From: DAOUAM01 sp034433305
GTDB lineage: Bacteria; Chloroflexota; Dehalococcoidia; Lucifugimonadales; DAOUAM01
Reading direction: 5' to 3'
Length of the DNA: 38,208 nt
Assembly: GCA_034433305.1 (NCBI GenBank)
Contig: DAOUAM010000020.1
Span: forward strand, 1 to 38,208
The translations under genes were made by a program, and so were the position numbers. Positions 23,533 to 32,046 of this stretch are shown here, in pieces. Positions within the stretch are counted from its first letter, which is position 1. Each line of letters opens with the position of its first letter. The notes beneath the pieces were generated by a model. The model worked only from the letters and a program-made list of their open reading frames with translations, searched no databases and was not told the DNA's origin.

Positions 23533-24549
23533 TCACCTCTCTACGGGCCGTGGTGCCTTGCCAGCGTGGCCTCGTCCTCGCATGTACTGCAAGCCCAGCA
23601 GGCCCAGAGCGCCAAGGACGGCCACCACCAGCAGTTGCAGCAGGTGGCTCTGCAAGCTGGCCGCCGCGGCGACGCTCCTGTCTATCCCGGAGTGGACGAA
23701 CATGGCCGCCAGATAGCCCTCGGTCACCCCGAGGCCGGCCGGGGTGTTGATGGGAAGGTAGGGCAGGAACACGTACAGGCTGCTGATGAGAAAGACCGTG
23801 GAGAAGGAGAGGTGGAGTCCCAGTGTCTGGAACAGCAGCATGACCCCCAGCAGAGCGGCGGACCTGGCCGCCAGGGCGATGACAAGAGTGCCAAACCACG
23901 CCGAGGGCGGGATGCTCCGGAGAATAGCGGCGACCTTGCCCAGCCAACGCTCCATGTCCCTGGGTATGGGCAGCCTCCCGCCCAGGGCCTTCCACAGCGG
24001 CAGCGCCGCCAGACCAATGGCCAGGACAGCCCCGGTGGCGGCCAGAGGCACCGGCCCAGCGGCCCACCGGAGTACCGGCAGCAGGTCGCCTGTCCAGGCC
24101 AGCGCCAGCACCAGGAAGGCCAGGTAGATGGAGCTGTCCTGGAGCCGCGCTATGACTATGCTGGGCACTCCATCCATCAGGCCGTCGGCGATGCCGTACC
24201 GCTTCAGCAGCGCCGGGTAGGTCACCTCGCCGCTCCCGAAGGGCAGCAGGTTGAGCATCAGCGTGTGTACCGACACGACGCCGCACAGCCTGGCCAGCGC
24301 GCCCCTGGCCCTCAGCAGCAGATGGAACCTCCAGGCCCGCAGCCAGTAGACCACCAGGGTGAGAAAGACGAACCCGCCCAGGTGCGGCAGGCTGATGGCC
24401 CGCCGCTGGCGCCAGACATCGTCCACGCCACCCCAGACAAGCACCAGCCCGAAAAGTGTGGCGCCCACCAGGGCGCCCAGCACCAGGGAGGACAACCACC
24501 GCCGCGACAGGTACAGGATGGAGTGCTTCAACGGGCCTGCCATCCTCAT
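23533..24549 (-). CDS. Membrane protein of the lysylphosphatidylglycerol-synthase TM / UPF0104 (AglD-like) family
   Basis: 338 residues with about eight hydrophobic segments. The family pattern is visible: a first loop with WLRAWRFHLLLRARG, then MLNLLPFGSGEVTYPALLKRYG (the 'P-x-x-x-G-E' element), IARLQD, and the late segment SSLYVFLPYLPINTPAGLGVTEG (the 'P..PGGlG..E' motif). Proteins of this type transfer or flip lipid-linked groups, or form the membrane half of MprF. No lysyl-transferase soluble domain is attached. The ATG at 24549 overlaps the upstream TGA (ATGA, 24546-24549), showing coupling. A role in membrane transfer of the glycan intermediate is inferred from context. Confidence 0.85.
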   Translation of the reverse strand: MRMAGPLKHSILYLSRRWLSSLVLGALVGATLFGLVLVWGGVDDVWRQRRAISLPHLGGFVFLTLVVYWLRAWRFHLLLRARGALARLCGVVSVHTLMLNLLPFGSGEVTYPALLKRYGIADGLMDGVPSIVIARLQDSSIYLAFLVLALAWTGDLLPVLRWAAGPVPLAATGAVLAIGLAALPLWKALGGRLPIPRDMERWLGKVAAILRSIPPSAWFGTLVIALAARSAALLGVMLLFQTLGLHLSFSTVFLISSLYVFLPYLPINTPAGLGVTEGYLAAMFVHSGIDRSVAAAASLQSHLLQLLVVAVLGALGLLGLQYMRGRGHAGKAPRPVER

Positions 24550-25544
24550 CTGGCGGCCTTCCGGCCGGCCAGGGCGAATATGGAGAACCTGAAGCCCAGC
24601 AGGAACCAGCACGCCTGGACCATGCCCCTGGATGCCCACGAGGGGCGCTGGAAGGCCAGCCGCTGCAGGTCTGGCTCACCGGCCAGCGGGTCCATGGCGC
24701 GAGGCAGGCTGCTGGCCGCCCAGGCAGCCAGCGGGAAGCCCTCGAAGAAGCGCTTGAAGCCCCGGTACTGGCCCTGTTGCATGAGCTTCAGCGCCAGGAG
24801 ATTGTCGCGAATGGTCGCAGGCCCGAAGGCCCCCAGGTACTCGATGCCGTTGCGCTCGAACCAGCGGAGCACCTCGCCCATGGAGTGCTGGCTTTCGTGG
24901 GGTATCCCAAAGGCGTCATAGATGATGATGTCGGAGTCATCGCCCCGGTTGCGCTTGAGGGCGCGGCAGGTGCCCGGGAACAGGCGCTTGGCGACAGCCA
25001 CGCGCCTGTCCATGTCGTCGCCGGCGATGGCCCTGACCACGCGCTGCTTTAGGTTGTGGCGGAAGCGGCCAAACTTGTTGTACAGGCTGACCATGACCAC
25101 GCCGCCAGGCCGCAGCACGCGGCATAGCTCCCGGAAGCCTCCATAGGGGTCCGGCGTGTGGTGCAGGACTCCCATGCTATAGACGTAATCGAAGCTGGCG
25201 TCGGGGAAGTCCAGCTTCAGGACGGACTGCTTGAGGAACTGGATGTTCTCGAGTCCCTGGCCGCGAGCGTACTCGGCGGCCAGCCTCAAGGAGGGCGCCG
25301 AAAGGTCCACGGCGGTAACGTAGCTGCCCCTGCGGGCATACCAGCAGCTATACTCGCCTGTGCCACAGCCAGCGTCCAGCACCCTTTTACCTACGTAGTC
25401 CTCCGGCCTGATGCCCAGGAACAGCAGCCGCAGGTCCATCTCGTCCTCGGCCTTCCGGGCCTTGTCGGCGATGGACGGGAACGGGTGCTGCTCGTACATC
25501 CGCACCACCCTGGACTCGATCTCAGATGCTCTGGCCTTGCTCAT
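24546..25544 (-). CDS. Class I SAM-dependent methyltransferase
   Basis: 332 residues. Motif I is LDAGCGTGEYS (from Asp57), the acidic loop is VTAVDLSAPSL, and the later motifs are SFDYVYSMGVLHHTPDP and CRVLRPGGVVMVSLY. The long C-terminal extension (KRLFPGTCRALKRNRGDD ... DIIIYDAFGIPHESQHS) is typical of a group annotated only as methyltransferase-11 type and found in capsule and glycolipid loci. The N terminus MYEQHPFPSIADKARK also matches that group. It is the first gene after the 25.6-kb repeat and overlaps the start of the membrane-protein gene by 4 nt. Substrate unknown. Confidence 0.85.
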   Translation of the reverse strand: MSKARASEIESRVVRMYEQHPFPSIADKARKAEDEMDLRLLFLGIRPEDYVGKRVLDAGCGTGEYSCWYARRGSYVTAVDLSAPSLRLAAEYARGQGLENIQFLKQSVLKLDFPDASFDYVYSMGVLHHTPDPYGGFRELCRVLRPGGVVMVSLYNKFGRFRHNLKQRVVRAIAGDDMDRRVAVAKRLFPGTCRALKRNRGDDSDIIIYDAFGIPHESQHSMGEVLRWFERNGIEYLGAFGPATIRDNLLALKLMQQGQYRGFKRFFEGFPLAAWAASSLPRAMDPLAGEPDLQRLAFQRPSWASRGMVQACWFLLGFRFSIFALAGRKAAR

Positions 25545-25623
25545 GTCGCCCTCTCTTGTGTGATGTGCCGGGGCAAGCTCCGCGTGACCTCACCCCGGTA
25601 TTTGAAGGCACAGCGTCGGCTAA

Positions 25624-25759
25624 TCTATGGCCCCCTCTCCAGCCTGCCCCCTCGACAGGCTCGGGCCTGTCCTGAGCGTGCCGAAGGGGCAGGCTCTGAG
25701 CCTTCGGGCCGAGGCCCATCAGGCCGAGGGCTTGCCGAAGGGTGGAGAGGGAGAACGGG
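25624..25759. repeat. Mosaic intergenic repeat copy
   Basis: Outer arms CCCCCTCTCC (near 25631) and GGAGAGGGAG (near 25745) enclose the 38-nt block identical to 17768-17805 (25648-25685 here) and the CGGGCCGAGGCCCATCAGGCC block. It separates the methyltransferase gene from the carbamoyltransferase gene. The remaining 25545-25776 sequence shows no gene. Confidence 0.75.
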
Positions 25760-25776
25760 TGAGGTCTGGAACGCCC

Positions 25777-27546
25777 CTACCGCCTGGCCGAAGGCACCAG
25801 CCGCCTCTCTATGGGCCTGGGGTTCTTGACCAGGAAGTCGCCGATGGCCAGGTAGTCCAGGTGGCCCTGCTTGAAGGCGCGCAGCGCGTCCTCCGGAGTA
25901 CACACGATAGGCTCCTCGTGGATGTTGAAGCTGGTGTTGACGATGGAAGGCAGCCCTGTCAGCCGCTCGTACTCCTTGAGGATGCGGTAGTAGTCAGGGC
26001 TGTCGCTCTCGCTCACAAGCTGGGGCCGCGCGGTGTTGTCCACGTGTACCACGCCGGGGCAGTGCTGGCGCATCCAGTCGGTGCAGTCGAAGGTTATGGT
26101 CATGAACCTGGCGGTATCCAGGGCGCCCTGGACATTGACAAAGCACCGGGTCGCTTGCTCGGCGATGGTGGAAGGGGCGAAGGGCATGAAGTCGGTGCGG
26201 TTGAGGCCCTTGTTCAGCCACTTGTTGACGGAGGGATCGGTGGGCTGGTAGAGGATGGACCTGTTGCCCAGCGCCCTCGGCCCGTACTCCATGCGGCCAT
26301 CGAAGCGGGCGACCACGTAGCCCTCGCTGAGCAGCCGCGCCACCCGGGCCTCGATGTCCTGGCAGTAGGCATGCTCGAAGCCGCTGTCCTCCAGGCAACG
26401 CTGGACCTCGTCATTGGAGAACTGTGGGCCGAAGAAGACGTGCTCCATGCAGCGCCTGACCTCCGGCCTGCTGTCCTGGCCAGCCTGAAGGGCGTAGTAG
26501 CGTGCCAGGGCCGCGCCCACGGCGATGCCGTCGTCGCCCATGGCGGGATGAATAAAGACTGACTGGACGCCCTCCATATCGTGGAGCCGCTGGTTGAGCT
26601 TGACGTTGGCGAAGACGCCGCCAGCCAGGGCCAGGTTGCCCAGCCCCGACTGGTCCATCCAGTACCGCACGTACCCGGTGACGATGTCCTCCAGGTGGCG
26701 CTGAATGCTGGCGGCCAGGTCGGCGTGGGAGAAGTCCTGGGGCAGGGCGCGCCGGATGTAGCTTATGGCGTTGGCCCCGAAGAGCTTGCGCCGGTTGATA
26801 ATCTTGCCCTTCTCCAGGACAATCAGCGACCTGAACAGGTCCACATAGCGCGGCTCGCCGAATGCGGCCAGGCCAGTGATCTTGCCCTCGTGCTTGTGGG
26901 TGGTGAAACCGCAGATGTGGGTGACATAGGAGTAGAAGTTGCCGATGGAGTTGATGCTGGCAATCTCGTTCAGCCTGGTGAACTTCCCACCCCGCACGGC
27001 GTAGATGCTGGAGCAGAGGCCATCGCCACCGCCGTCCAGCGTCACCACCAGCGCGTCGTCGAAGCCGGAGGAGTAGTAGGCCGAGGAGGCGTGGGCCAGG
27101 TGATGGTCAATGAACTCCACCGGGCAGGTGATGCCGAACTCGCCCCTGAGCACCTGGCGTACCTCCCTCCTGCGGTGCAGGAAGACCGGATAGCGCAGGG
27201 AGTAGTACAGGTCCTCCATGAAGCCCAGCTTCGCGTCCAGCGGGCTTACCGCCGAGGCCACGGACATGAACACAGACCTGGACAGGGTGCTGCGGGTCTC
27301 GTACCAGCCCTTGAAGCGGGTGATCTCGTTGACGAAGTAGTTGTTCCTGGTAGCTACCGCTACCAGGTCCAGCCCCTCGGGGGCAGTGCGAGTCAGCCTC
27401 ATGACGGTGCGGATGGCCTCCCTGGGGAAGCCGTAGGCCATCTTGGCCCTGATGACGCGCTCCTCGCTCACGGCGGCCAGGACTTTGCCGTCCTCGATGA
27501 TGGCCGCGCCGCTGTCAATGGCGTCATGGACTCCCAGAATTCTCAT
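25777..27546 (-). CDS. O-carbamoyltransferase (NodU/TobZ/CmcH family)
   Basis: 589 residues. The N-terminal ASKHA/Kae1-like domain has the opening MRILGVHDAIDSGAAIIEDG, the catalytic/metal region FIDHHLAHASSAYYSSGF (His148, His149, His152) and TLDGGGDGLCSS. The C-terminal half carries FDGRMEYGPRALGNRSIL and TGLPSIVNTSFNIHEEPIVCTPEDA, both signatures of the carbamoyltransferase C domain. These enzymes make carbamoyl-adenylate from carbamoyl phosphate and ATP, then carbamoylate a sugar or antibiotic hydroxyl. ATG 27546 follows AGGAGG by 7 nt; the longer frame does not. In this locus it should add carbamoyl groups to the glycan. All family motifs appear intact. Confidence 0.92.
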   Translation of the reverse strand: MRILGVHDAIDSGAAIIEDGKVLAAVSEERVIRAKMAYGFPREAIRTVMRLTRTAPEGLDLVAVATRNNYFVNEITRFKGWYETRSTLSRSVFMSVASAVSPLDAKLGFMEDLYYSLRYPVFLHRRREVRQVLRGEFGITCPVEFIDHHLAHASSAYYSSGFDDALVVTLDGGGDGLCSSIYAVRGGKFTRLNEIASINSIGNFYSYVTHICGFTTHKHEGKITGLAAFGEPRYVDLFRSLIVLEKGKIINRRKLFGANAISYIRRALPQDFSHADLAASIQRHLEDIVTGYVRYWMDQSGLGNLALAGGVFANVKLNQRLHDMEGVQSVFIHPAMGDDGIAVGAALARYYALQAGQDSRPEVRRCMEHVFFGPQFSNDEVQRCLEDSGFEHAYCQDIEARVARLLSEGYVVARFDGRMEYGPRALGNRSILYQPTDPSVNKWLNKGLNRTDFMPFAPSTIAEQATRCFVNVQGALDTARFMTITFDCTDWMRQHCPGVVHVDNTARPQLVSESDSPDYYRILKEYERLTGLPSIVNTSFNIHEEPIVCTPEDALRAFKQGHLDYLAIGDFLVKNPRPIERRLVPSARR

Positions 27547-27588
27547 GCTAATCCTCCTGAACACTGCCAGGCAGCGCCTGGGGCCGTG

Positions 27589-28251
27589 CTATCGCTCCGG
27601 CGCGAAGGCCCTGATGGCATAGACCGCGTAGCCTATCTTCCCCCTGCGGAAGTGGAAGTGTTCCGTCTCCACGACTCCCGCGCGCCGTATCCCGGCGCCT
27701 CGGAGCAGTTGCAGCACCTCGGCCACGGTGTAGTAGCGGACGTGGCCCCGCTCGAAGGCGCTGTTGAACAGGTCCCACAGCTTCACCCAGAGGCAGCGCC
27801 CACGGTCCGAGTCCAGTATGACTAGCTGGCCGCCTGGCTTCAGCACCCGGCGCATCTCCTGGAGGGCCTTCAGCGGCGCGGCGTAGTGGTGGAAGGAGTT
27901 GGTGCAGATGATCGCGTTGAAGCGACCCGGCGGATAGGGTATGGCCTCGGCATCAGCCACCCTGAACTCGACGTTGTGGACGCCTTGGGCCAGTGCCTGC
28001 GCCCGCGCCACCATGCCCGGCGACAGGTCTATGCCACAGGCCATGCCACCGGGAAGCCTCTGGGCGGCGTGGACTACTGCCCAGCCGGTCCCGCAGCCCA
28101 CGTCCAGCAGCCAGTCGTCCGGCCTGAGGCCCAACACCTCGATGACCCTGGCCTGGCCGCTGGTGAACCAGCGGCTCATGCGCCCCCGCTCGTAGCTCCT
28201 GGCCCAGCGGTCAAACCTGGGGACGTTCTGCTGGTTCTGCGCGCTGCTCAC
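27589..28251 (-). CDS. Class I SAM-dependent methyltransferase (UbiE-like), GTG start
   Basis: 220 residues. The motifs are LLDVGCGTGWAVVHAA (from residue 49), GIDLSPGMVARAQ, VADAEAIPYPPGRFNAIICTNSFHHY and MRRVLKPGGQLVILD, a close fit to the UbiE/Methyltransf_11 type. I chose GTG 28251 because GAGGAGG sits 6 nt upstream and family similarity starts with PRFDRWARSYERG. The start lies 41 nt inside the 3' end of the upstream sugar-epimerase gene, indicating coupled translation. The carbamoyltransferase follows 42 nt downstream of its stop on the minus strand. Substrate unknown, presumed glycan or lipid. Confidence 0.85.
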   Translation of the reverse strand: MSSAQNQQNVPRFDRWARSYERGRMSRWFTSGQARVIEVLGLRPDDWLLDVGCGTGWAVVHAAQRLPGGMACGIDLSPGMVARAQALAQGVHNVEFRVADAEAIPYPPGRFNAIICTNSFHHYAAPLKALQEMRRVLKPGGQLVILDSDRGRCLWVKLWDLFNSAFERGHVRYYTVAEVLQLLRGAGIRRAGVVETEHFHFRRGKIGYAVYAIRAFAPER

Positions 28252-29269
28252 GTTGTACCTCCTCACCTGCCTGCAGGCCGTACCAGCGAGCGTAGGCCAG
28301 CAGGCCGTCCTGCACCTGGTAGCGCGGCGTGAATCCCAGCTCCTGCCGGGCACGGGATGTATCGAAAGCCGTGGCGCCAGTGAAAAACCTCAGGGTGCGG
28401 CGGGACACCGGCGGCTGCCGTCGCAGTGGCAGGAAGGCCATCTCCATGAGAAAGCCCGCCGCCGTCATGGCCCACACGGGCACGTGGAGCTTCGGCGGCC
28501 TGGCCTTGCACAGCCTGGCGACCTCCGCCACCAGCGCCTCCAGCGTCACCGGCCCGTCATCGCCAATGATGTAGGTACGGCCCACGGCGGCGTCGCTGGT
28601 GGCCGCCAGGTCCAGGGCGTCCACCAAATCATCAATGTACACGCAGTGCCGCAGCACCCTGCCGCTGCCCACGAAAAAGAAGCGCTTCCTCTGTATGCTC
28701 CGGAAGAGCCTCTGCGTTCTGGGGCAGCCCGGCCCGTACACCCACGCCGGCCGGATGATGACAATGGGGAAGCCCGTCCTCTCGAAGAACTCCCTTACCC
28801 TCAGCTCACCCTCGTACTTGGTGCGCTCGTAGAGGAGCCTGGGGCGGCACGGCGAGTCCTCGCTGGCCGGCGGCCCCTGGACGTCCCCATGCACGCCGAC
28901 GCTGCTGACGTGGACAAAGCGCCTGACGCCGGCGGCGCGGCACGCCTCCAGGAAGCCCGGCAGGGAGTGGACGTTGGTCCTCCAGTAGGTCTGCTGGGGC
29001 AGGCTTACCTCCAGGTGGGCGCTGGCCAGGTGGAACACCAGGTCAACACCCTGCACGGCCCGCTGCTGCACCGCCGGGTCTGTGAAGTCGCCTTGCACAA
29101 GCTCCAGGCCCTGGGACGCCATCTGGCCGGCTAGACCACCATGCAGGTGCCTGAACCTGTCCAGGTGCAGGTCCAGCGCCCGCACCCTGCGTCCCAACGA
29201 TAGCTGGCGCGCCACCACGTGGTAGCCGATGAATCCGCCGCCGCCGGTTACCAGCACAGTCCTGTACAT
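28211..29269 (-). CDS. NAD-dependent epimerase/dehydratase (extended SDR)
   Basis: 352 residues. The Rossmann nucleotide motif is TGGGGFIG (8-15), the strand-4 region is LVFHLAS, and the catalytic dyad is Tyr147/Lys151 (LYERTKYEGE), preceded by HVSSVGVHG with the catalytic Ser. The later YVYIDDLVDAL-like segment and the C-terminal substrate domain fit the extended SDR family, which epimerises, dehydrates or reduces NDP-sugars or acts on 3-beta-hydroxysteroid-like lipids. The 'SVGVHG' and 'FLMEMAFL' features lean to the NAD-dependent sugar/sterol dehydrogenase branch. It lies 2 nt downstream of the preceding methyltransferase start on the minus strand and is part of the same coupled series. 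Confidence 0.88.
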   Translation of the reverse strand: MYRTVLVTGGGGFIGYHVVARQLSLGRRVRALDLHLDRFRHLHGGLAGQMASQGLELVQGDFTDPAVQQRAVQGVDLVFHLASAHLEVSLPQQTYWRTNVHSLPGFLEACRAAGVRRFVHVSSVGVHGDVQGPPASEDSPCRPRLLYERTKYEGELRVREFFERTGFPIVIIRPAWVYGPGCPRTQRLFRSIQRKRFFFVGSGRVLRHCVYIDDLVDALDLAATSDAAVGRTYIIGDDGPVTLEALVAEVARLCKARPPKLHVPVWAMTAAGFLMEMAFLPLRRQPPVSRRTLRFFTGATAFDTSRARQELGFTPRYQVQDGLLAYARWYGLQAGEEVQREQRAEPAERPQV

Positions 29270-29271
29270 CT

Positions 29272-30090
29272 CTAGACTCTCCTGGCCGCCACCATCACTG
29301 CATACCCGACGCCCCAGAACATCAGCCGGTCAAGCCCGGATATGGCCCTGATGACGGGGAAAAGCCGATTGTACAGCCCGTAGGCGCCCGAGACGGCGTC
29401 TAGCTGCTCCATGGAGGCCGGCGCTATGGTGCCCTCCTCCACCTGGACGCCCCTGCTCTTCCTGGACAGCACCTTGACGTAAGCGAAGTTGACGCACAGC
29501 TCCAGCAGCTCGGTGAAGGCCCTGGAGTAGCTGCCGGTGGCGTAGGGCCGGAAGCCGGCCTCGGCCATCAGCCCCTTGAGCTGGGCCAGGGTGAGGCCGA
29601 TGCGCTTGTGCCCATACTTCTCCCTGGTCATGCCCACCAGGTGTTTGAGAATGGTGACGGGCTTCCAGGGGTTGCCGTTGGGGACGGTGACGATGGCCCG
29701 CCCTCCTCGCCTGACTACCCGGTGTAGCTCCCGGGTGATGGGGCGCGGGTCATCTATGTGCTCATGCACGTCTATGACCACCACGCAGTCGAAGGACTCG
29801 TCCGGGAATGGCAGGGTGTGGGTGCCGACGACGTGGACCTTCTCGCCCAGGAAGGCCTCCATCTCCCGGACTGGCCCCAGGCCGTGCTCGCCTATCTCGG
29901 CCCAGGTCCACTGGCCCCCGGCCTGGCGGAAGTAGTAGTTGAGAGCGCCGTTGTTGTCGCCGCAGGTGAGGAGCATGCAGCGCTGGCCCGAAACGTCCCC
30001 CAGGTGCTTCAGCAGCAGCCGCAGCTTCTGGTTCTTCTTCAGGCCCCGGCTGAAGACCTCCAGTTGCCAGGGCCGCGTCGCGGTCGTCAT
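29272..30090 (-). CDS. Class I SAM-dependent methyltransferase (divergent motif I)
   Basis: 272 residues. The SAM-binding loop is divergent (LLTCGDNNGALNYYF in place of the usual GxGxG), but later motifs are clear: LPFPDESFDCVVVIDVHEHIDDPRP, then HRVVRRGGRAIVTVPNG, and a C-terminal MTREKYGHKRIGLTLAQL that recalls 3-demethylubiquinone or cell-wall methyltransferases. ATG 30090 is preceded by GGGAGG and overlaps the upstream gene's TGA (ATGA, 30087-30090). The long in-frame extension upstream is only a shadow of the dehydrogenase gene. Acceptor unknown. Confidence 0.78.
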   Translation of the reverse strand: MTTATRPWQLEVFSRGLKKNQKLRLLLKHLGDVSGQRCMLLTCGDNNGALNYYFRQAGGQWTWAEIGEHGLGPVREMEAFLGEKVHVVGTHTLPFPDESFDCVVVIDVHEHIDDPRPITRELHRVVRRGGRAIVTVPNGNPWKPVTILKHLVGMTREKYGHKRIGLTLAQLKGLMAEAGFRPYATGSYSRAFTELLELCVNFAYVKVLSRKSRGVQVEEGTIAPASMEQLDAVSGAYGLYNRLFPVIRAISGLDRLMFWGVGYAVMVAARRV

Positions 30091-31742
30091 GTTCCACCTC
30101 CCGAATACGCGACAGGCCCCACGGCCACGGGGCGCCCTGTCGCCATTACCTCTGCTATCTCTCGCCTGGCCCTGGCCGCGTCCCAGCCAAGCTCGTTGCC
30201 CATGAGTGCGGCGCAGGCCCAAAGGCAAGCCTCGTCGGGCACGCCGGCAAGCCCCAGGGACGTGCGCCGGAACACCACGTCGCCGAGCTTGAGGGCCATC
30301 TCCCGGCGGACAGCGTGCACCACCTCCGCCGCGACGACGGGCGAGGCGCTCCAGGGACGCCGTGCCAGACCGGGCCTTTCGAGGGCCAGGCGGGCCACCT
30401 CGTGCCAGGCCGAGCCATAGTGCTGCGCCAGGTGCCGCTGGATGTCCGGGGCCAGCAAGCCGTGCCAGGGCCGCGAGTCCTGGCCGGAAGCGTCGCCACC
30501 ATACACGGGCGTCGTGGCCGTGGCGCAGGGCGGAAGACGCCTCCGGAGCTTCCGGGCCACCAGGTCCACGGCCCTTTCCGCCACGTGCCTGGACTCGGTG
30601 AGCTTCACTCCCATCACCGACACCAGGCCGTCCATGCCGTCCTCTGCATGGTCGTGGACACGGTAGTGCCTGGTAAGCTGGACACCGCCAGCGGTGAAGT
30701 GGTCGGCCGGCAGGAGGCCGACGTAGGCCCTGACCATGTCCTCCAGCCCAAGCCTCAGGGCCGGACAGGCGCTGTTGATTTCCTCCAGGAAGGCCATGAC
30801 GTCGGCCTCTGTGGCGGCGAGGCCGTCGGGGCCGCCGTCGTGGGGCAGGTGCCGCGTGCCCACCAGCGACATGCCGTGCCACGGGGCGATGAAGTACATG
30901 CGGGCGCGACTGGACAGGCCGAGGCCAGTCCCTCGGCTGTAGAACCCCACGGCGCACTCCTGCACCAGCGGGCGCCTGATGAGCAGGTTCAGTGCCCTGG
31001 ACAGCAGCAGCCCGCGCCGGTGCGGAAAGCCGCCCGGCAGGCCCAGCACGGCGTCCATCCAGGGGCCGACGGCGTTGACCGTCACCCGCGCCCGCACCTC
31101 CAGTCGCGCCCCGGACAGGACATCCCTGGCCGTGGCCCCGATGACGCGCCGGCCGCTGGCCAGAAAGCCCGTGGCCTCGACGTAGTTGGCCAGGGCCGCG
31201 CCGGTTTCGGCGGCGGCCCGTGCGACGGCTATGGCCAGGCGCTCCGAGCTTTGCAACTGGCCATCGTGGTAGATGATACCGCCGGTCAGGCCCCTGGCAT
31301 CCAGGGCCGGGAAGAGCCGGAGGCACTCCGAGCGGGACACCAGCCGCCCCAAAGGCAGAGGCCCCTTTTTGCCGGCGCCCACCAGGGCGCTGGACAGCAG
31401 CGCCAGGGCCAGCGGCACAGGGCCTTTCATTCCGTGGCCGTACGCGGGGATGAGAAAGGGCAGCGGGCGCACCAGGTGGGGCGCGATGCGCATGAGCGTG
31501 GCCCGCTCGCTGATGGACTGGCGCATGCGCCCTATGTCGGCGTGCTGGAGGTAGCGCAGCCCACCGTGTACCACCCTGAAGGTGTTGGCTGTGGTGGCCC
31601 CTCCCAAGTCCCCTTTCTCCACCAGCGCCACCGACAGCCCGCGCATGGCCGCGTCCCAGGCTATGAACAGCCCATAGATGCCTCCGCCTATGACCAGGAG
31701 GTCATGCTCAGTGCCGGTCAAACGGGAAAGGTCTCTTATCAT
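30087..31742 (-). CDS. FAD-dependent glycerol-3-phosphate dehydrogenase (GlpA/GlpD family)
   Basis: 551 residues. The dinucleotide fold at the N terminus is LLVIGGGIYG (15-24), followed by LVEKGDLGGATTANTFRVVHGGLRYLQ, the GlpD-specific 'S..T..lhGGlRYL'-like motif. The central FAD/substrate domain contains VNAVGPWMDAVLG. The C-terminal DAO_C-type domain contains VRREMALKLGDVVFRRTSLG. The family oxidises sn-glycerol-3-phosphate to dihydroxyacetone phosphate, passing electrons to quinone at the membrane. I chose ATG 31742 (MIRDLSRL); its ribosome site is weak. Finding it inside a glycan locus is unusual; it may serve a glycerophosphate decoration or may be a related oxidoreductase with a different substrate. 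It is coupled to the next methyltransferase by ATGA. Confidence 0.85.
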   Translation of the reverse strand: MIRDLSRLTGTEHDLLVIGGGIYGLFIAWDAAMRGLSVALVEKGDLGGATTANTFRVVHGGLRYLQHADIGRMRQSISERATLMRIAPHLVRPLPFLIPAYGHGMKGPVPLALALLSSALVGAGKKGPLPLGRLVSRSECLRLFPALDARGLTGGIIYHDGQLQSSERLAIAVARAAAETGAALANYVEATGFLASGRRVIGATARDVLSGARLEVRARVTVNAVGPWMDAVLGLPGGFPHRRGLLLSRALNLLIRRPLVQECAVGFYSRGTGLGLSSRARMYFIAPWHGMSLVGTRHLPHDGGPDGLAATEADVMAFLEEINSACPALRLGLEDMVRAYVGLLPADHFTAGGVQLTRHYRVHDHAEDGMDGLVSVMGVKLTESRHVAERAVDLVARKLRRRLPPCATATTPVYGGDASGQDSRPWHGLLAPDIQRHLAQHYGSAWHEVARLALERPGLARRPWSASPVVAAEVVHAVRREMALKLGDVVFRRTSLGLAGVPDEACLWACAALMGNELGWDAARARREIAEVMATGRPVAVGPVAYSGGGT

Positions 31743-31804
31743 ATAGCATTCTTGAGTTGCGTCTACACGGCGGTATGGGCGGGTTGTGGCTGTGTGGGCT
31801 ATCA

Positions 31805-31970
31805 TGCCCCCATTCCCTCGACAGGCTCGGGGCAGGCCCTGGCCCGGCCCCCTTCCTGGCCTTCCTCCACGGGGGAAGGGACATCCTCTCCCCCCCTTGG
31901 GGGAGAGCTAGAGAGGGAGCTGGCCTTGCTTTACCACGGCGCGGCGCCCAAGGGCATCACGTCCCCTGGT
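31805..31970. repeat. Mosaic intergenic repeat copy
   Basis: CCCTCGACAGGCTCGGGGCAGGCCC, then CCTTCCTGGCCTTCCTCCACGGGGGAAGG and CTCTCCCCCCTTGGGGGAGAG hairpins and the arm AGAGAGGGAGCTGG appear in order (31815-31923). They occupy the 31743-32046 gap between the G3P dehydrogenase start and the next methyltransferase stop. No gene, RNA or promoter is otherwise supported there. Confidence 0.7.
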
Positions 31971-32046
31971 AAGGGATAAGACCCGACTTCGGACATGTCC
32001 TCTCAGGAAACACCCTCTAAGCAGAGTTGGTATATGGAGCAATACC

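Noticed and set aside
29272..31326. A 684-residue methyltransferase with a long N-terminal extension
   Set aside because: The first 410 residues are Arg/Gly/Pro-rich translation of the dehydrogenase gene in another frame; the real start is ATG 30090 with GGGAGG in front.
30315..31979. Long plus-strand open frame opposite the G3P dehydrogenase
   Set aside because: No domain pattern and it lies opposite a complete FAD-dehydrogenase gene with family motifs.
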